From Rhizobium freirei PRF 81 (GTDB taxonomy: Bacteria; Pseudomonadota; Alphaproteobacteria; Rhizobiales; Rhizobiaceae): DNA of 64,000 nucleotides. A program made the position numbers and the translations under genes. The DNA lies in NCBI RefSeq assembly GCF_000359745.1, contig NZ_AQHN01000055.1, positions 186,001-250,000 on the forward strand. Reading direction: 5' to 3'. Positions within the stretch are counted from its first letter, which is position 1, and each line of letters begins with the position of its first letter. Below the pieces are notes generated by a model. The model worked only from the letters and a program-made list of their open reading frames with translations. It searched no databases and was not told the DNA's origin. This document shows, in pieces, positions 8,669-21,688 of this stretch.

Positions 8669-9673
8669 TTACGCCCGGATCGCTTGGTCATTCGCATCGA
8701 AGCGATGCATGTGGCTTCTGTCCGGCGTCGCGTAAACGATCTGGTCCGGCTCGTATTTGTGCTCGCCGAAGAGACGCACGGTCAGGAGGCCGGTGGTCTC
8801 GGATTCGAGATAGATGATCGTGTCGGCGCCGAGATGCTCGACGTGGATGACCTTGGCGGCCCAAGAGCCCTGATCGGGCGACAGAGTAATATGCTCGGGG
8901 CGGATGCCGACAGTCTTGGCGCCGCTTTCGCCCAGCCGCTCGGCCGGAATGAAATTCATCTGCGGCGAGCCGATGAAGCCGGCAACGAAGATGTTGGCCG
9001 GGCGATTGTAGAGTTCCATCGGCGAGCCGATCTGCTCGATCGCGCCGGCATTGAGCACCACGATCTTGTCGGCAAGCGTCATCGCCTCGACCTGATCGTG
9101 GGTAACATAGATCATGGTTGCCTTGAGGCTGCGATGCAGGCGGGCGATTTCGAGGCGTGTCTGTACGCGCAGGGCCGCATCGAGGTTCGACAGCGGCTCG
9201 TCGAAAAGGAAAAGTTCCGGTTCGCGCACGATAGCGCGGCCGATGGCGACACGCTGGCGCTGACCGCCGGAAAGTTCGGCCGGCCGGCGGGCGAGATATG
9301 GTGCGAGCGACAGCATGCCGGAAGCTTTCTCGACGCGGCTGTCGATCTCGGCCTTCGGAGTGCCTGCCTGCTTGAGGCCAAGCCCCATATTGTCCTTGAC
9401 AGTCAGATGCGGGTAGAGCGCATAGGACTGGAAGACCATCGAGATGCCCCGCTTTGCCGGCGGCGTCACGGTGACATCCTGCCCGTTGATCAGCACGGCG
9501 CCCGAAGTCACGTCTTCGAGGCCGGCGATGCTGCGCAGAAGGGTCGACTTGCCGCAGCCGGAAGGACCGACGAAGATGACGAACTCACCGTCCTTCACTT
9601 CGAGGTCGATGCCCTTCAGTACATCATGGATACCGTAGGCCTTGCGGATGGATTTCAGTTGAAGCGATCCCAC
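8669..9673 (-). CDS. Sugar ABC transporter ATP-binding protein (UgpC/MalK type)
   Basis: A 334-residue CUT1-type ATPase: Walker [12 protein letters not shown], signature [16 protein letters not shown], Walker [13 protein letters not shown] and H-loop [11 protein letters not shown]-terminal MalK-like regulatory OB domain contains [11 protein letters not shown]. The start is GTG 9673 with AAGGA upstream. It is the last gene of a minus-strand operon running from the binding protein at 14035 and would energise import by the two permeases encoded upstream. Confidence 0.9.
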   Translation of the reverse strand: MGSLQLKSIRKAYGIHDVLKGIDLEVKDGEFVIFVGPSGCGKSTLLRSIAGLEDVTSGAVLINGQDVTVTPPAKRGISMVFQSYALYPHLTVKDNMGLGLKQAGTPKAEIDSRVEKASGMLSLAPYLARRPAELSGGQRQRVAIGRAIVREPELFLFDEPLSNLDAALRVQTRLEIARLHRSLKATMIYVTHDQVEAMTLADKIVVLNAGAIEQIGSPMELYNRPANIFVAGFIGSPQMNFIPAERLGESGAKTVGIRPEHITLSPDQGSWAAKVIHVEHLGADTIIYLESETTGLLTVRLFGEHKYEPDQIVYATPDRSHMHRFDANDQAIRA

Positions 9674-9685
9674 AGTCTTTTGTCC

Positions 9686-10747
9686 TTATAGATAAACAGG
9701 CTTGCCGGTGCGCACGCTTTCATCGGCGGCGAGGCAGATTCGAAGAGAGTTGAGAGCGTCGTCCATGTGGCGGGTGAGGTCCAAATCCTCACGGATGGCC
9801 TTCAGCATGAAGGCCTGCTCCGCCTCGCAAAGTTCCTGGTGACCAGGTTCGCCCGTCATGTTGATGATCTCATCCGGATATGCTAGCCGGCCGGTCGCTT
9901 TGTCGATATCAGCGCGATGAACGCGGATCGTCGAGGTCTTCGTGTGAGCATCGACGTCATCCGACTTCGTATTCGGATCAACGACAATCGAGACTGCCCC
10001 GTTTGGCGACATCACATCCTTCACGAAGAAGGCCGTCTCCGAAATCATCGGCCCCCAGCCAGCCTCATACCAGCCGACCGAACCGTCGTCGTAGATCACC
10101 TGCAGATGGCCGTAATTATACATATCCGGCTTGATCTCCTGCGATAGCCGCAGCCCCATGCCGCGCACTTCGACGGGCTTGGCATCGGTGATCTGGCACA
10201 TCACGTCGACATAATGCACGCCGCAATCGACGATCGGCGAAGTCGTGCGCATCAATGACTTGTGTGTTTCCCAAGTGGGGCCGCTGGATTGCTGATTGAG
10301 GTTCATGCGGAACACATAGGGGCCGCCGAGCTTGCGCGCTTCCTCAATCAGTCTCACCCAGGATGGATGATGGCGAAGGATGTAGCCGATCACCAGCTTC
10401 CGCCCAGCCTTCTTCGCGGCAGCAACGATACGCTGCGCATCTTCCATAGTTCCTGCCAGCGGCTTTTCGATAAAGACGTCACAACCTGCCTCGAGCGCCA
10501 TCACAGCGTAATCGGCATGGCTTTCCGTATAAGTGCAAATCGAACAAAGATCCGGTTTCAGCTCGGCAAGGGCTTTGGCAAAGTCAGGCCGGATCTCGTA
10601 GATATGCAGTGCCGGATCCAGTGTTGGCGCCGTCCGGTTCACCAGACCGACAATTTCGAAGCCCGGATTGCGGTGATACGCGAGAGCGTGGCTTCGGCCC
10701 ATATTGCCGAGCCCGGCGACGAGCACACGAACTGGCTTGTTCACCAT
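9686..10747 (-). CDS. Gfo/Idh/MocA family oxidoreductase
   Basis: A 353-residue NAD(P)-dependent sugar dehydrogenase. The N-terminal Rossmann fold is VRVLVAGLGNMGRSHA, the EKP motif appears as DVFIEKPLAGTMEDA, and the C-terminal domain includes DCGVHYVDVMCQI, where Asp and His are the usual catalytic pair. ATG 10747 is chosen over the longer frame to 10969, which overlaps the permease gene and looks non-coding. Its place between transporter genes implies that it oxidises the imported sugar or a derivative; the substrate is not identifiable. Confidence 0.88.
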   Translation of the reverse strand: MVNKPVRVLVAGLGNMGRSHALAYHRNPGFEIVGLVNRTAPTLDPALHIYEIRPDFAKALAELKPDLCSICTYTESHADYAVMALEAGCDVFIEKPLAGTMEDAQRIVAAAKKAGRKLVIGYILRHHPSWVRLIEEARKLGGPYVFRMNLNQQSSGPTWETHKSLMRTTSPIVDCGVHYVDVMCQITDAKPVEVRGMGLRLSQEIKPDMYNYGHLQVIYDDGSVGWYEAGWGPMISETAFFVKDVMSPNGAVSIVVDPNTKSDDVDAHTKTSTIRVHRADIDKATGRLAYPDEIINMTGEPGHQELCEAEQAFMLKAIREDLDLTRHMDDALNSLRICLAADESVRTGKPVYL

Positions 10748-10770
10748 ATTGATATCTGCTTGTTCGGGGT

Positions 10771-11610
10771 TCACTTGACTGCTCCGGAGGTAATGCCGCG
10801 AATGAGTTGACGCGAAAACAAGACATAGAGGATGAGGATCGGCAGGATGGCCAGCGTCAGCGCCGCCAGCACAGCGTTCCAGTTGGTGACGAACTGGCCG
10901 ATGAAGATCTGCGAGCCTAGCGTCACCGTCTTGGTCGCTTCGCTTGGTGCCAGGATCAGCGGGAACCACAGGTCGTTCCAGATCGGGATCATGGTGAAGA
11001 CCGCGACCGTTGCCATTGCCGGACGAACGAGTGGCAGAACGAGGCGGAAGAAGATGGCGTATTCACTGAGGCCATCGATCCGGCCGGCGTTCTTCAGGTC
11101 ACCGGATACGGTCCGCATGAACTCCGAGAGAATGAAGATCGCCAGCGGCAGGCCCTGCGCGGTATAGACGAGGATCAGCGCCGTCAGCGTGTTGACAAGG
11201 CCAGCGGCGACCATGCCCTGCAGGATCGCGACCGTGCCGAGGCGGATCGGGATCATGATGCCGATCGCCAGATAGAGCCCCATCATGGTATTGCCGCGGA
11301 AGCGATATTCCGACAGCGCGAAGGCCGCCATCGCCCCGAACAGCAGCGTGAAAATAATCGAGACGATCGTCACGATGAAGCTGTTCTGGAAATAGGTCAG
11401 GAAATCCCCCTGCTTCAGAACGGTGTCATAACCGATCGTGCTGAAAGAGGATGGCGTCGGAACGGTCAAGGGCGCACGGAAGATCGATGCGCGATCCTTG
11501 AAGGAGTTGATGACCGTCAGGAACACCGGGAAAATGGCGACAAGCGTATAGGCGATGAGCGCCAGATGCACGAGGCCGGTACGGACAACGGAAGTGCGTG
11601 CCTTCGACAT
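10771..11610 (-). CDS. Sugar ABC transporter permease (MalG/UgpE type)
   Basis: A 279-residue membrane protein with six predicted helices, starting LVHLALIAYTLVAIFPVFLTVINSFKD. The EAA-like coupling loop is present as KNAGRIDGLSEYAIFFRLVLP. It ends RQLIRGITSGAVK, the classical MalG-family C-terminus. It follows the other permease by 13 bp and precedes the dehydrogenase, in one operon. Confidence 0.9.
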   Translation of the reverse strand: MSKARTSVVRTGLVHLALIAYTLVAIFPVFLTVINSFKDRASIFRAPLTVPTPSSFSTIGYDTVLKQGDFLTYFQNSFIVTIVSIIFTLLFGAMAAFALSEYRFRGNTMMGLYLAIGIMIPIRLGTVAILQGMVAAGLVNTLTALILVYTAQGLPLAIFILSEFMRTVSGDLKNAGRIDGLSEYAIFFRLVLPLVRPAMATVAVFTMIPIWNDLWFPLILAPSEATKTVTLGSQIFIGQFVTNWNAVLAALTLAILPILILYVLFSRQLIRGITSGAVK

Positions 11611-11623
11611 GGATCGCCGCTCC

Positions 11624-12577
11624 TCAGAATTGGTAACGGCGAATGCGCCGCTGTACGATGAAAAGATAGAAGGAAACCCCGGCGAGGATGATGAGGAACA
11701 TCACCGTCGCGATCGTCGCACCCATCGAGCGGTCGCCCAGCTGCAGCTGGAAGCCGAAGAACACGCGATAGAGCAACGTGCCGAGAATATCGGTCGAGCC
11801 ATCAGGTCCCGCCAGGGCGCCCTGCACGGTATAGACGAGGTCGAACGCGTTGAAGTTGCCGACGAAGGTCAGGATCGAGATGATGCCGATCGCAGGAAGC
11901 ACCAGCGGCAGCTTGATCTTCCAGAACTGGCTCCAGCCGGTAATGCCGTCACATTCGGCGGCTTCGATGACCTCTTCGGGAATGTTGAGCAGGGCGGCAT
12001 AGATCAGCATCATCGGAATGCCGACATATTGCCAGACGGAGATAAGGGCGACGGCGATCAAAGCCGTGCTTGGCTTGCCGAGCCAGGGCGCGAAAAACGA
12101 CTTGAGGCCGATCACACTCAAGAGCTCGGGCGCGACGCCCCAAAGCGGCGAGAGGATCAGCTTCCAGATGAAGCCGACGACCACGAAGGACAGCAATGTC
12201 GGCAGGAAAATGGCCGTGCGATAGAAGGCGACGAAGCGCAGCTTCGGCAGAGACAGAAGTGCTGCCAGCGCGACACCGATCGGATTCTGCACGCACATAT
12301 GAATGACGAAGAAGATCAGGTTGTTGCGCAGCGCATTCCAGAAATCATGCGCCCAGCGCTCGTCGCCGAACAGCACTTTGAAATTGTTCAGGCCGACGAA
12401 GACGGGCTGATTGTCGACGACGTTATAAAGCGACAGTCGCAAGGTCTCGATGAGCGGCAGGATCATGATCGCCGTATAGACGACGAAGGCCGGGAAAAGA
12501 AAAACGAGGATGTGCCAACGTTTGGGGTGCCTGATCGGCGTGACCTCAAGGGCATCTGATGTCGCAGCGTCGCTCAT
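11624..12577 (-). CDS. Sugar ABC transporter permease (MalF/UgpA type)
   Basis: A 317-residue inner-membrane protein with six main helices; it begins with a cytoplasmic tail and WHILVFLFPAFVVYTAIMIL. The coupling loop is EEVIEAAECDGITGWSQFWK. It forms the channel heterodimer with the MalG-type subunit encoded next. A stem-loop lies between this gene and the upstream binding-protein gene. Confidence 0.9.
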   Translation of the reverse strand: MSDAATSDALEVTPIRHPKRWHILVFLFPAFVVYTAIMILPLIETLRLSLYNVVDNQPVFVGLNNFKVLFGDERWAHDFWNALRNNLIFFVIHMCVQNPIGVALAALLSLPKLRFVAFYRTAIFLPTLLSFVVVGFIWKLILSPLWGVAPELLSVIGLKSFFAPWLGKPSTALIAVALISVWQYVGIPMMLIYAALLNIPEEVIEAAECDGITGWSQFWKIKLPLVLPAIGIISILTFVGNFNAFDLVYTVQGALAGPDGSTDILGTLLYRVFFGFQLQLGDRSMGATIATVMFLIILAGVSFYLFIVQRRIRRYQF

Positions 12578-12732
12578 GGCTTTCTGCCTGTTCTTGTTGG
12601 CTGACCGGTGAGACGGCAGCGCTAAGGTTCAAATCCACCCGTTGTCCCGGGCGTGCGGCCGGATCGAAAAGACACCGGGCGTGTCGCAATGCCATAGCGA
12701 TATGATCGCCAGAGCGATGGTCGATGATGAGA

Positions 12733-12768
12733 AAAGGGCGGGGAGCCAGAAGCCCCTCGCCCCTTTAC
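12733..12768 (-). terminator. Stem-loop between binding-protein and permease genes
   Basis: On the minus strand a GC-rich imperfect inverted repeat (AAAGGGGCGAGGGGC, loop, GCTCCCCGCCCTTT) is followed by TTC, starting just after the binding-protein stop. It probably reduces read-through so that the binding protein is made in excess, as at 2667-2693. Confidence 0.6.
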
Positions 12769-12775
12769 GCGATGA

Positions 12776-14035
12776 TCACTTGGCCGGCTTGTACCAGCTG
12801 TCGAGACCCTTCTGGAGCTTCTCGGCAGCCTGTGCCGGCGTATCCGTGCCGTTGATGACGTTGGCGGATTCGGTCCAGGTTGCGTTTTCCAGGTTCGGCG
12901 TGCCGCGCGACAGGATCTGATAGGTGGAGCGAACGGTCGACTTGTGGTCGTTGCGCCAGGAAACGAACGCCTGGGCAAGCGGATCGCTCATCTTTACCGG
13001 ATGCGAGTTCAAGCTGAAGAAGCCCGGCAGCGCATTGGCGTAGATGGTGGCGAACTCGTCGGAAGCAACCCAGCTCAGGAACTTCTTGGCTTCTTCCTGA
13101 TGCGTGCTCTTCGCATTGAGGCCAACGCCGATATCCGGATGGTCGGAGATGTAAGCCGTGTCGCCAGCCTTTGCGATCGGCGGCGGGAAGGCGCCCATCT
13201 TGAACTGAGCCTGCGTGTTGAACAGGCCGATTTCCCAGGAACCGGACGGATAGATCGCAGCCTTGCCGAGCGTGAAGAGGTTCTGGCTGTCAGAGTAGCT
13301 CTGCGCCTCGAACCCGTCGCCGAGATAGGGCTTCCACTTGACCAGTTCCTTGTAAGGATCGACCCATGCGGCGTCGGTCAGCTTTTCCTTACCCGATATC
13401 AGAGCCTTGCGGCCGTCTTCACCCTTCCAGTAGTTCGGACCGATGTTCTGGTAGCCCATGGTTGCGGCTTCCCAGAGATCCTTCGTGCCCATCGCCATCG
13501 GGATGTAGGTGCCATCGGCCTTGATCTTGTCGAGAACCGCAAAGAACTCGTCGCGCGTTGTCGGAACCTTGAGGCCGAGCTTGTCGAAGGCGTCCTTGTT
13601 GTAGATGAAGCCGTGGATGACCGAGGCCATCGGCACGCAGAAGGTCGACTTGCCGTCATCGGTCGACCAGGCGGCCTTGGCGACGGCAGAGAAGTTATCC
13701 ATCCCCTTCAGGCTCGTCAGATCGGCAAGACGCTTCTTGTTGAAAAGATCGAGCGAGGCATCGAACGGACGGCAGGTGATGATGTCACCGGCGGAGCCGG
13801 CATCAAGCTTGGCGTTCAGCGATGCGTTGTATTCGGTCGGCGCAGTCGGCGAGAAGACGATCTTGATGCCCGGGTTCTTCGCTTCGAAAGCCGGGATGAT
13901 CTTTTCCTGCCAGATCTGCAGGTCGTCGTTACGCCAGCTTTCAATGGTCAGCGTCACATCGGCTGCATGCGCCAGGCTGACGGAGGTCAGCAGGCTCGAT
14001 GCGAGAAGCAAGCCTTTCAGAACATTGGTTTTCAT
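12776..14035 (-). CDS. Sugar ABC transporter substrate-binding protein
   Basis: A 419-residue periplasmic family-1 binding protein. The signal peptide is KGLLLASSLLTSVSLAHA, with cleavage after AHA near residue 25. The mature start TLTIESWRNDDLQIWQEKII and the segment IYPSGSWEIGLF are typical of CUT1 ligand-binding proteins. GGAGAGG precedes the ATG. It is the first gene of the sugar importer operon and is divergent from the sugar kinase, with 539 bp between them holding repeated TTGGTA boxes. An amino-sugar ligand is inferred only from the kinase and GntR neighbours. Confidence 0.9.
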   Translation of the reverse strand: MKTNVLKGLLLASSLLTSVSLAHAADVTLTIESWRNDDLQIWQEKIIPAFEAKNPGIKIVFSPTAPTEYNASLNAKLDAGSAGDIITCRPFDASLDLFNKKRLADLTSLKGMDNFSAVAKAAWSTDDGKSTFCVPMASVIHGFIYNKDAFDKLGLKVPTTRDEFFAVLDKIKADGTYIPMAMGTKDLWEAATMGYQNIGPNYWKGEDGRKALISGKEKLTDAAWVDPYKELVKWKPYLGDGFEAQSYSDSQNLFTLGKAAIYPSGSWEIGLFNTQAQFKMGAFPPPIAKAGDTAYISDHPDIGVGLNAKSTHQEEAKKFLSWVASDEFATIYANALPGFFSLNSHPVKMSDPLAQAFVSWRNDHKSTVRSTYQILSRGTPNLENATWTESANVINGTDTPAQAAEKLQKGLDSWYKPAK

Positions 14036-14574
14036 TTCCCTCTCCTGTTTTCCGCGCCCATAGCAAGGCGCTGTTCTCGATCTGAAAATCCGCTGGCCTG
14101 TCCGAAGGAACGGTCAGCGCTCCATAGAGATCGCCAATTCTGCCGACCTCCCAAGCATGGGACCTCTGGGGCGAATTGCCCGATTGGCCCGATCAACGTC
14201 TGCCTGCCGCTGGAAAGCGGAGGCATTGCAAGAACCATGCGTGAAATTCATGACGAGCGCCGAAACGCGGATCCTCATCCAGTAGCTTCCAACAACAACG
14301 AGATGCGCACTTAGTCGCTTCGTCTACCGCTCGTTGTTATTCTGCCGGCCTTGCCGATGTCTATTCGCACTGTTCCCTTGAAGTGAATTAAGGCCAAAAA
14401 AATACCAATTGTCCAGCCGATTTTAACATTCGGCAGAAAAAAGAAAGGACAAAAAATTTTTATATAAATATTTCAAATAGATAGAATGAAGAAAAAATGG
14501 ACGCCTTGGCTATTGGTAAATGGTATTTTTTTGGTATTGTATGATAAAACGGGGAACAGGCGGCATCCGGAGGC
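14036..14574. promoter_or_regulatory. Divergent promoter region with repeated TTGGTAtt boxes
   Basis: A 539-bp gene-free stretch between binding protein and kinase. The left 350 bp show no clear gene or signal. The right part is strikingly AT-rich and carries AATACCAA at 14401-14408, its inverted form TTGGTATT at 14531-14538, and the variants TTGGTAAA at 14513 and ATGGTATT at 14520. Such GGTAT half-sites are plausible targets of the GntR/UTRA regulator at 15459. Confidence 0.6.
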
Positions 14575-15462
14575 ATGATGGGACAGCTTGCAATAGGCAT
14601 CGACGGCGGCGGAACGAACTGCCGTGCGGCCGTGATCGACCAAACGGGGCAGATTCTCGGCACAGGCAAAGCCGGCGCCGCGAACATTCTCTCCGACCTG
14701 GAAAACTCTCTGATCAACATCGTCGAGTCGGCACGGCAGGCGTTGGCAACAGCGGGGTTCGACCCGGAGCTTGCTCGTCAACTGCCGGCAGTCATCGGCA
14801 CGGCAGGCGCCAATGTCGGCAACTATGGCAAACGGGTGGAAGGTGCCCTTCCCTTCGCTAGCTCCCGCGTGGTGACAGATGCCACGATCGCGCTTCAGGG
14901 TGCGCTCGGCGATGCCGATGGGATCATCGGCGCCTTCGGCACCGGTTCCGTCTACAATGCGCGTCGTGACGGCAAGATCTGGGGCATCGGCGGTTGGGGG
15001 TTTGTGATCGGCGATCAGGCGAGCGGCGCCCGCCTCGGCCGCGACCTGCTCGAACGGGCCGTTCTCGCCTTTGATCGGGTCACGGCAGCCTCACCGCTGA
15101 CGGATGCCGTCATGGCCGAATACGGAAATGATCCGGAGCGGGTCGTCGAGTTTGCCCACGCATCCAAGCCAAAGGATTTTGCGCGCTATTCGCCGATCGT
15201 CTTCGAATATGCCGCAATGAACGATGTCGTCGCCTTGGATATCGTCAAGACGGCGGCAAAGGCCATAACCGAAAGCCTCGACGCGCTGCTCTGGCCCGAA
15301 TGCCCTTCGATCTGCCTTCTCGGCGGCCTTGCCCAAGCCTACCGCCCCTGGCTCGATACGCGCCATAAAACGCTTCTCGCCGAACCGAGGGGTGACGTGC
15401 TACGCGGAGCAATTGATCTGGCGGTAAAACTACTGCGGGATGGGGAAGGAAACCGGGCATGA
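14575..15462 (+). CDS. BadF/BadG/BcrA-type ATPase, probable (amino)sugar kinase
   Basis: A 295-residue kinase of the ASKHA fold. The phosphate-1 loop is GIDGGGTNCRAAV near residue 7, phosphate-2 is IGAFGTGSVY, and the hinge motif is GGWGFVIGDQASGARLGRDL, typical of bacterial N-acetylglucosamine and glucosamine kinases. It would phosphorylate the imported sugar in the cytoplasm. CGGAGG precedes the ATG. The gene overlaps the GntR regulator by four bases (ATGA), so the two are co-translated. Kinase and regulator are divergent from the sugar importer, supporting one pathway. Confidence 0.82.
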   Translation: MMGQLAIGIDGGGTNCRAAVIDQTGQILGTGKAGAANILSDLENSLINIVESARQALATAGFDPELARQLPAVIGTAGANVGNYGKRVEGALPFASSRVVTDATIALQGALGDADGIIGAFGTGSVYNARRDGKIWGIGGWGFVIGDQASGARLGRDLLERAVLAFDRVTAASPLTDAVMAEYGNDPERVVEFAHASKPKDFARYSPIVFEYAAMNDVVALDIVKTAAKAITESLDALLWPECPSICLLGGLAQAYRPWLDTRHKTLLAEPRGDVLRGAIDLAVKLLRDGEGNRA

Positions 15463-16223
15463 CCGAGGATTTAAGTGCCATCTTCTCGCCGGAACGCCTG
15501 TCAGGCGGCGGCACCGGCCCGCTCTATGTCAAGCTGCGCCGTACGCTCGAAGATGCCGTAAAGGTCGGGAGACTGAAACATGGCGACGCACTGCCGCCCG
15601 AGCGCGATATCGCCGAGTTCGCCGCCGTCAGCCGCGTCACCGTGCGCAAGGCGATCGACGATCTCGTCGCCGAAGGCATTCTGGTGCGCCGTCACGGATC
15701 CGGCACCTTCGTCGCAAAGCCGGTTTCCAAAGTGGAACAGCGCCTATCGCAGCTCACCTCGTTCACCGAGGATATGGCGCGGCGCGGCATGACCGCGCGT
15801 TCGGAATGGCTGCACAAGGGCATCCATACGCCATCCCCCGACGAGATGATGATCCTTGGTCTTGCCGCCGATACCAAGGTATCGCGGCTGAGCCGCCTGC
15901 GCATCGCCGACGATCAGCCGCTCGCGATCGAGCATGCCAGCGTCTCCGGTGAATTCCTGCCGGATCCATCGGTCGTAACGACATCGCTCTATGCCGAACT
16001 GGAGAAGCAGCAGGTTCGTCCGGTGCGCGCAGTGCAGCGCATATCGGCGACGAATATGAAGGAAGCGGATGCGGGGCTGCTTGGCGTTCCCGTGGGGGCG
16101 GCAGGCCTGTCGATCGAGCGTATTTCCTATCTCGGCTCAGGCCGAGCCGTGGAATTCACCAGGTCGCTCTATCGGGGAGACGCTTATGATTTCGTCGCGG
16201 AATTGACGATCGGCGCCACCTAA
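15459..16223 (+). CDS. GntR family regulator with UTRA domain
   Basis: A 254-residue HutC-subfamily regulator. The N-terminal winged helix covers about residues 18-85 (LPPERDIAEFAAVSRVTVRK, then RRHGSGTFVAKP). A UTRA effector domain follows, with ITSFTED-like and VSRLSRLRIAD segments and ending RSLYRGDAYDFVAEL. NagR/NagQ-type relatives sense amino-sugar phosphates. Its ATG lies in the kinase stop codon. It likely controls both itself and the divergent importer through the GGTAT boxes at 14401-14538. Confidence 0.88.
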   Translation: MTEDLSAIFSPERLSGGGTGPLYVKLRRTLEDAVKVGRLKHGDALPPERDIAEFAAVSRVTVRKAIDDLVAEGILVRRHGSGTFVAKPVSKVEQRLSQLTSFTEDMARRGMTARSEWLHKGIHTPSPDEMMILGLAADTKVSRLSRLRIADDQPLAIEHASVSGEFLPDPSVVTTSLYAELEKQQVRPVRAVQRISATNMKEADAGLLGVPVGAAGLSIERISYLGSGRAVEFTRSLYRGDAYDFVAELTIGAT

Positions 16224-16269
16224 TTTTACTTCTGCGCAAGCAGAAGGTTTTCATTTGCAATCAAATGCC

Positions 16270-16302
16270 TAAGGCCGCGATCTGAATCAGATTGCGGCCT
16301 TA
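16270..16302. terminator. Bidirectional terminator between gntR and metH
   Basis: A long stem, TAAGGCCGC followed by GATCTG, loop AAT, CAGATT and GCGGCCTTA, about 15 bp with one G-T wobble. It lies between two convergent genes and has A/T flanks on both sides, so it can serve both. Confidence 0.8.
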
Positions 16303-16342
16303 GCGGAATGCAGAATAAGCCTGTAATCGCAACGCCCCTCAA

Positions 16343-20119
<3,777 letters not shown>

Positions 20120-20162
20120 TGGGTGAATTCCTCTGGCCTGATTACGACTCCGCAATCAGATC

Positions 20163-20182
20163 ACATAAAGATATCTTTATGT
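20163..20182. promoter_or_regulatory. 20-bp perfect palindrome upstream of metH
   Basis: ACATAAAGATATCTTTATGT is a perfect palindrome centred at 20172/20173, about 45-60 bp upstream of the metH start. Its form and size match operators of small ArsR-type winged-helix dimers. ArsR-type methionine-cycle regulators (SahR group) are known in proteobacteria, so this is a reasonable candidate site; no regulator gene is in the window. Confidence 0.65.
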
Positions 20183-20384
20183 CAATATATCTATGCTCTA
20201 GTTGCACGCAACGCAAGCTCGCGGCTTCTATAGCCTACCCAATTTGCGAAAAATACGAATAAAGCGATTTCCCACCCGACCATGGACAAAACGGTGTCGC
20301 CGACACAGTTTCCTGCCATCACGCCATGACAGCACTTTCGGGCAGCGCTATAGGGCTTGTGGAAAAGAATCCAAGGAGGACGGC

Positions 20385-21641
20385 ATGAACATACAGGTTG
20401 AACCCGCAACGCTCGGAAACTGGAGCACGCGCGCCTACCATCGGCGCTGGCTGCTCGATCAGGCGAGCGCACTCTTTGACTTCTTCCAGTATCGCGCCGT
20501 CAATTCCAAAGGCGGCTTCTATGACCTGGACGACGCCGGCAAGCCGCTGGATGCAGCCAATCCGGTGCGCGGCATTCATTCGACCGCCCGTATGGTCCAT
20601 TGCTTCTCGATCGGATCGCTGCTCGGCCGCCCCGGCGCGAATGAAATTGTCGATCACGGAATGAACTATCTGTGGAAGCATCACCGCGATACGAAACATG
20701 GTGGTTATGTCTGGTCGCTGAACAATGATGGTCCCGTCGATTCCAGCAAGCAGGGCTACGGCCATGCGTTCGTGCTGCTTGCGGCCTCCTCGGCCAAGAC
20801 GATTGGCCATCCACTGGCTGACGGCATGCTCGCCGATGTAACGCAAATTCTAAATACGAAGTTCTGGGAAGAAAAGCATGGAGCGATTGCTGAGGAGTTC
20901 AACCAGGATTGGTCGCTGATCGATGGCGGCACATATCGCGGCCAGAACTCCAACATGCATTTGACGGAAGCGCTGATGGCTGCTTTCGAAGCAACAGGGG
21001 AAAGATCGTACCTCGACAAGGCCGAAAGCATCGCCGATCTCGTCATCAGGCGATCGGCTGGATCGGTCGGCTGGCGCGTGGCCGAACATTTCAACACCGA
21101 TTGGGTGCTGGACAAGGATTATCGCGGCAACGAAATGTTTCGCCCATCGGGTACGACGCCGGGGCATTGGCTGGAATGGGCGCGCCTCATCCTGCAGCTT
21201 TGGTCGTTGGGAGAGAAGCGTCACGCTTGGATGCCGGAAGCGGCCAAAGGTCTCTTCTCTCAGTCCATGTCACTGGGTTGGGACAGTAAAAAGAACGGGT
21301 TCTTCTACACGCTCGACTGGGAAGATGTGCCTGCAAAGCGCAACAAGCTTTGGTGGCCTGCCTGCGAAGGCGCTGGCGCCGCTCACTATCTGAATGAGCA
21401 CGTTCCGAGTGATTTTCACGAGGAAAGCTATCGCAAGATTTGGAGTGTGATTGGCCAGGCGTTCTTAGATCGCGCCAATGGCGGCTGGCATGAGGAACTG
21501 ACGGAAGATCTCGTTCCCGCTCATACGCTATTCGCAGGCAAGGGCGATATCTACCACGCCTTGCAGGCGTGTCTGATCCCCCTCTTCCCGGCAACGGGCA
21601 GCCTGACCAAGGTCATCGCTGAAGCCGGCGGAAAGATCTGA
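20385..21641 (+). CDS. AGE family sugar epimerase/isomerase
   Basis: A 418-residue (alpha/alpha)6-barrel enzyme of the N-acylglucosamine 2-epimerase superfamily, closest in pattern to bacterial mannose isomerase/YihS. Conserved elements are RGIHSTARMVHCFSI, GYGHAFVLLAASS, NSNMHLTEALMAAFEATG, PGHWLEWARLILQL and WWPACEGAGAAHYL, carrying the His and Glu residues typical of the active site. It would interconvert aldoses and ketoses such as mannose and fructose. AGGAGG lies seven bases before ATG 20385; the longer upstream frame has no support. It is a single gene followed by a strong hairpin. Confidence 0.88.
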   Translation: MNIQVEPATLGNWSTRAYHRRWLLDQASALFDFFQYRAVNSKGGFYDLDDAGKPLDAANPVRGIHSTARMVHCFSIGSLLGRPGANEIVDHGMNYLWKHHRDTKHGGYVWSLNNDGPVDSSKQGYGHAFVLLAASSAKTIGHPLADGMLADVTQILNTKFWEEKHGAIAEEFNQDWSLIDGGTYRGQNSNMHLTEALMAAFEATGERSYLDKAESIADLVIRRSAGSVGWRVAEHFNTDWVLDKDYRGNEMFRPSGTTPGHWLEWARLILQLWSLGEKRHAWMPEAAKGLFSQSMSLGWDSKKNGFFYTLDWEDVPAKRNKLWWPACEGAGAAHYLNEHVPSDFHEESYRKIWSVIGQAFLDRANGGWHEELTEDLVPAHTLFAGKGDIYHALQACLIPLFPATGSLTKVIAEAGGKI

Positions 21642-21648
21642 CATTGGT

Positions 21649-21680
21649 GGCGGCGCCCGCGCGAAGCCCGCGGCGCCGCC
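21649..21680. terminator. GC-rich terminator hairpin between convergent genes
   Basis: GGCGGCGCC at 21649 pairs with GGCGCCGCC ending at 21680, with a partly paired CGCG/CGCG interior. It lies between the sugar isomerase stop and the convergent gene ending at 21689. T-tails are weak, so it may act as a stem barrier. Confidence 0.55.
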
Positions 21681-21688
21681 TCTGCCTT

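Noticed and set aside
10748..10969. N-terminal extension of the Gfo/Idh/MocA gene
   Set aside because: It overlaps the permease gene, looks like a shadow frame, and the Rossmann domain starts normally at ATG 10747.
11555..12559. Long plus-strand frame antisense to the MalF-type permease
   Set aside because: Composition is that of a reverse-complement shadow (charged, D/E/R/H-rich); the minus-strand permease has clear membrane helices and operon context.
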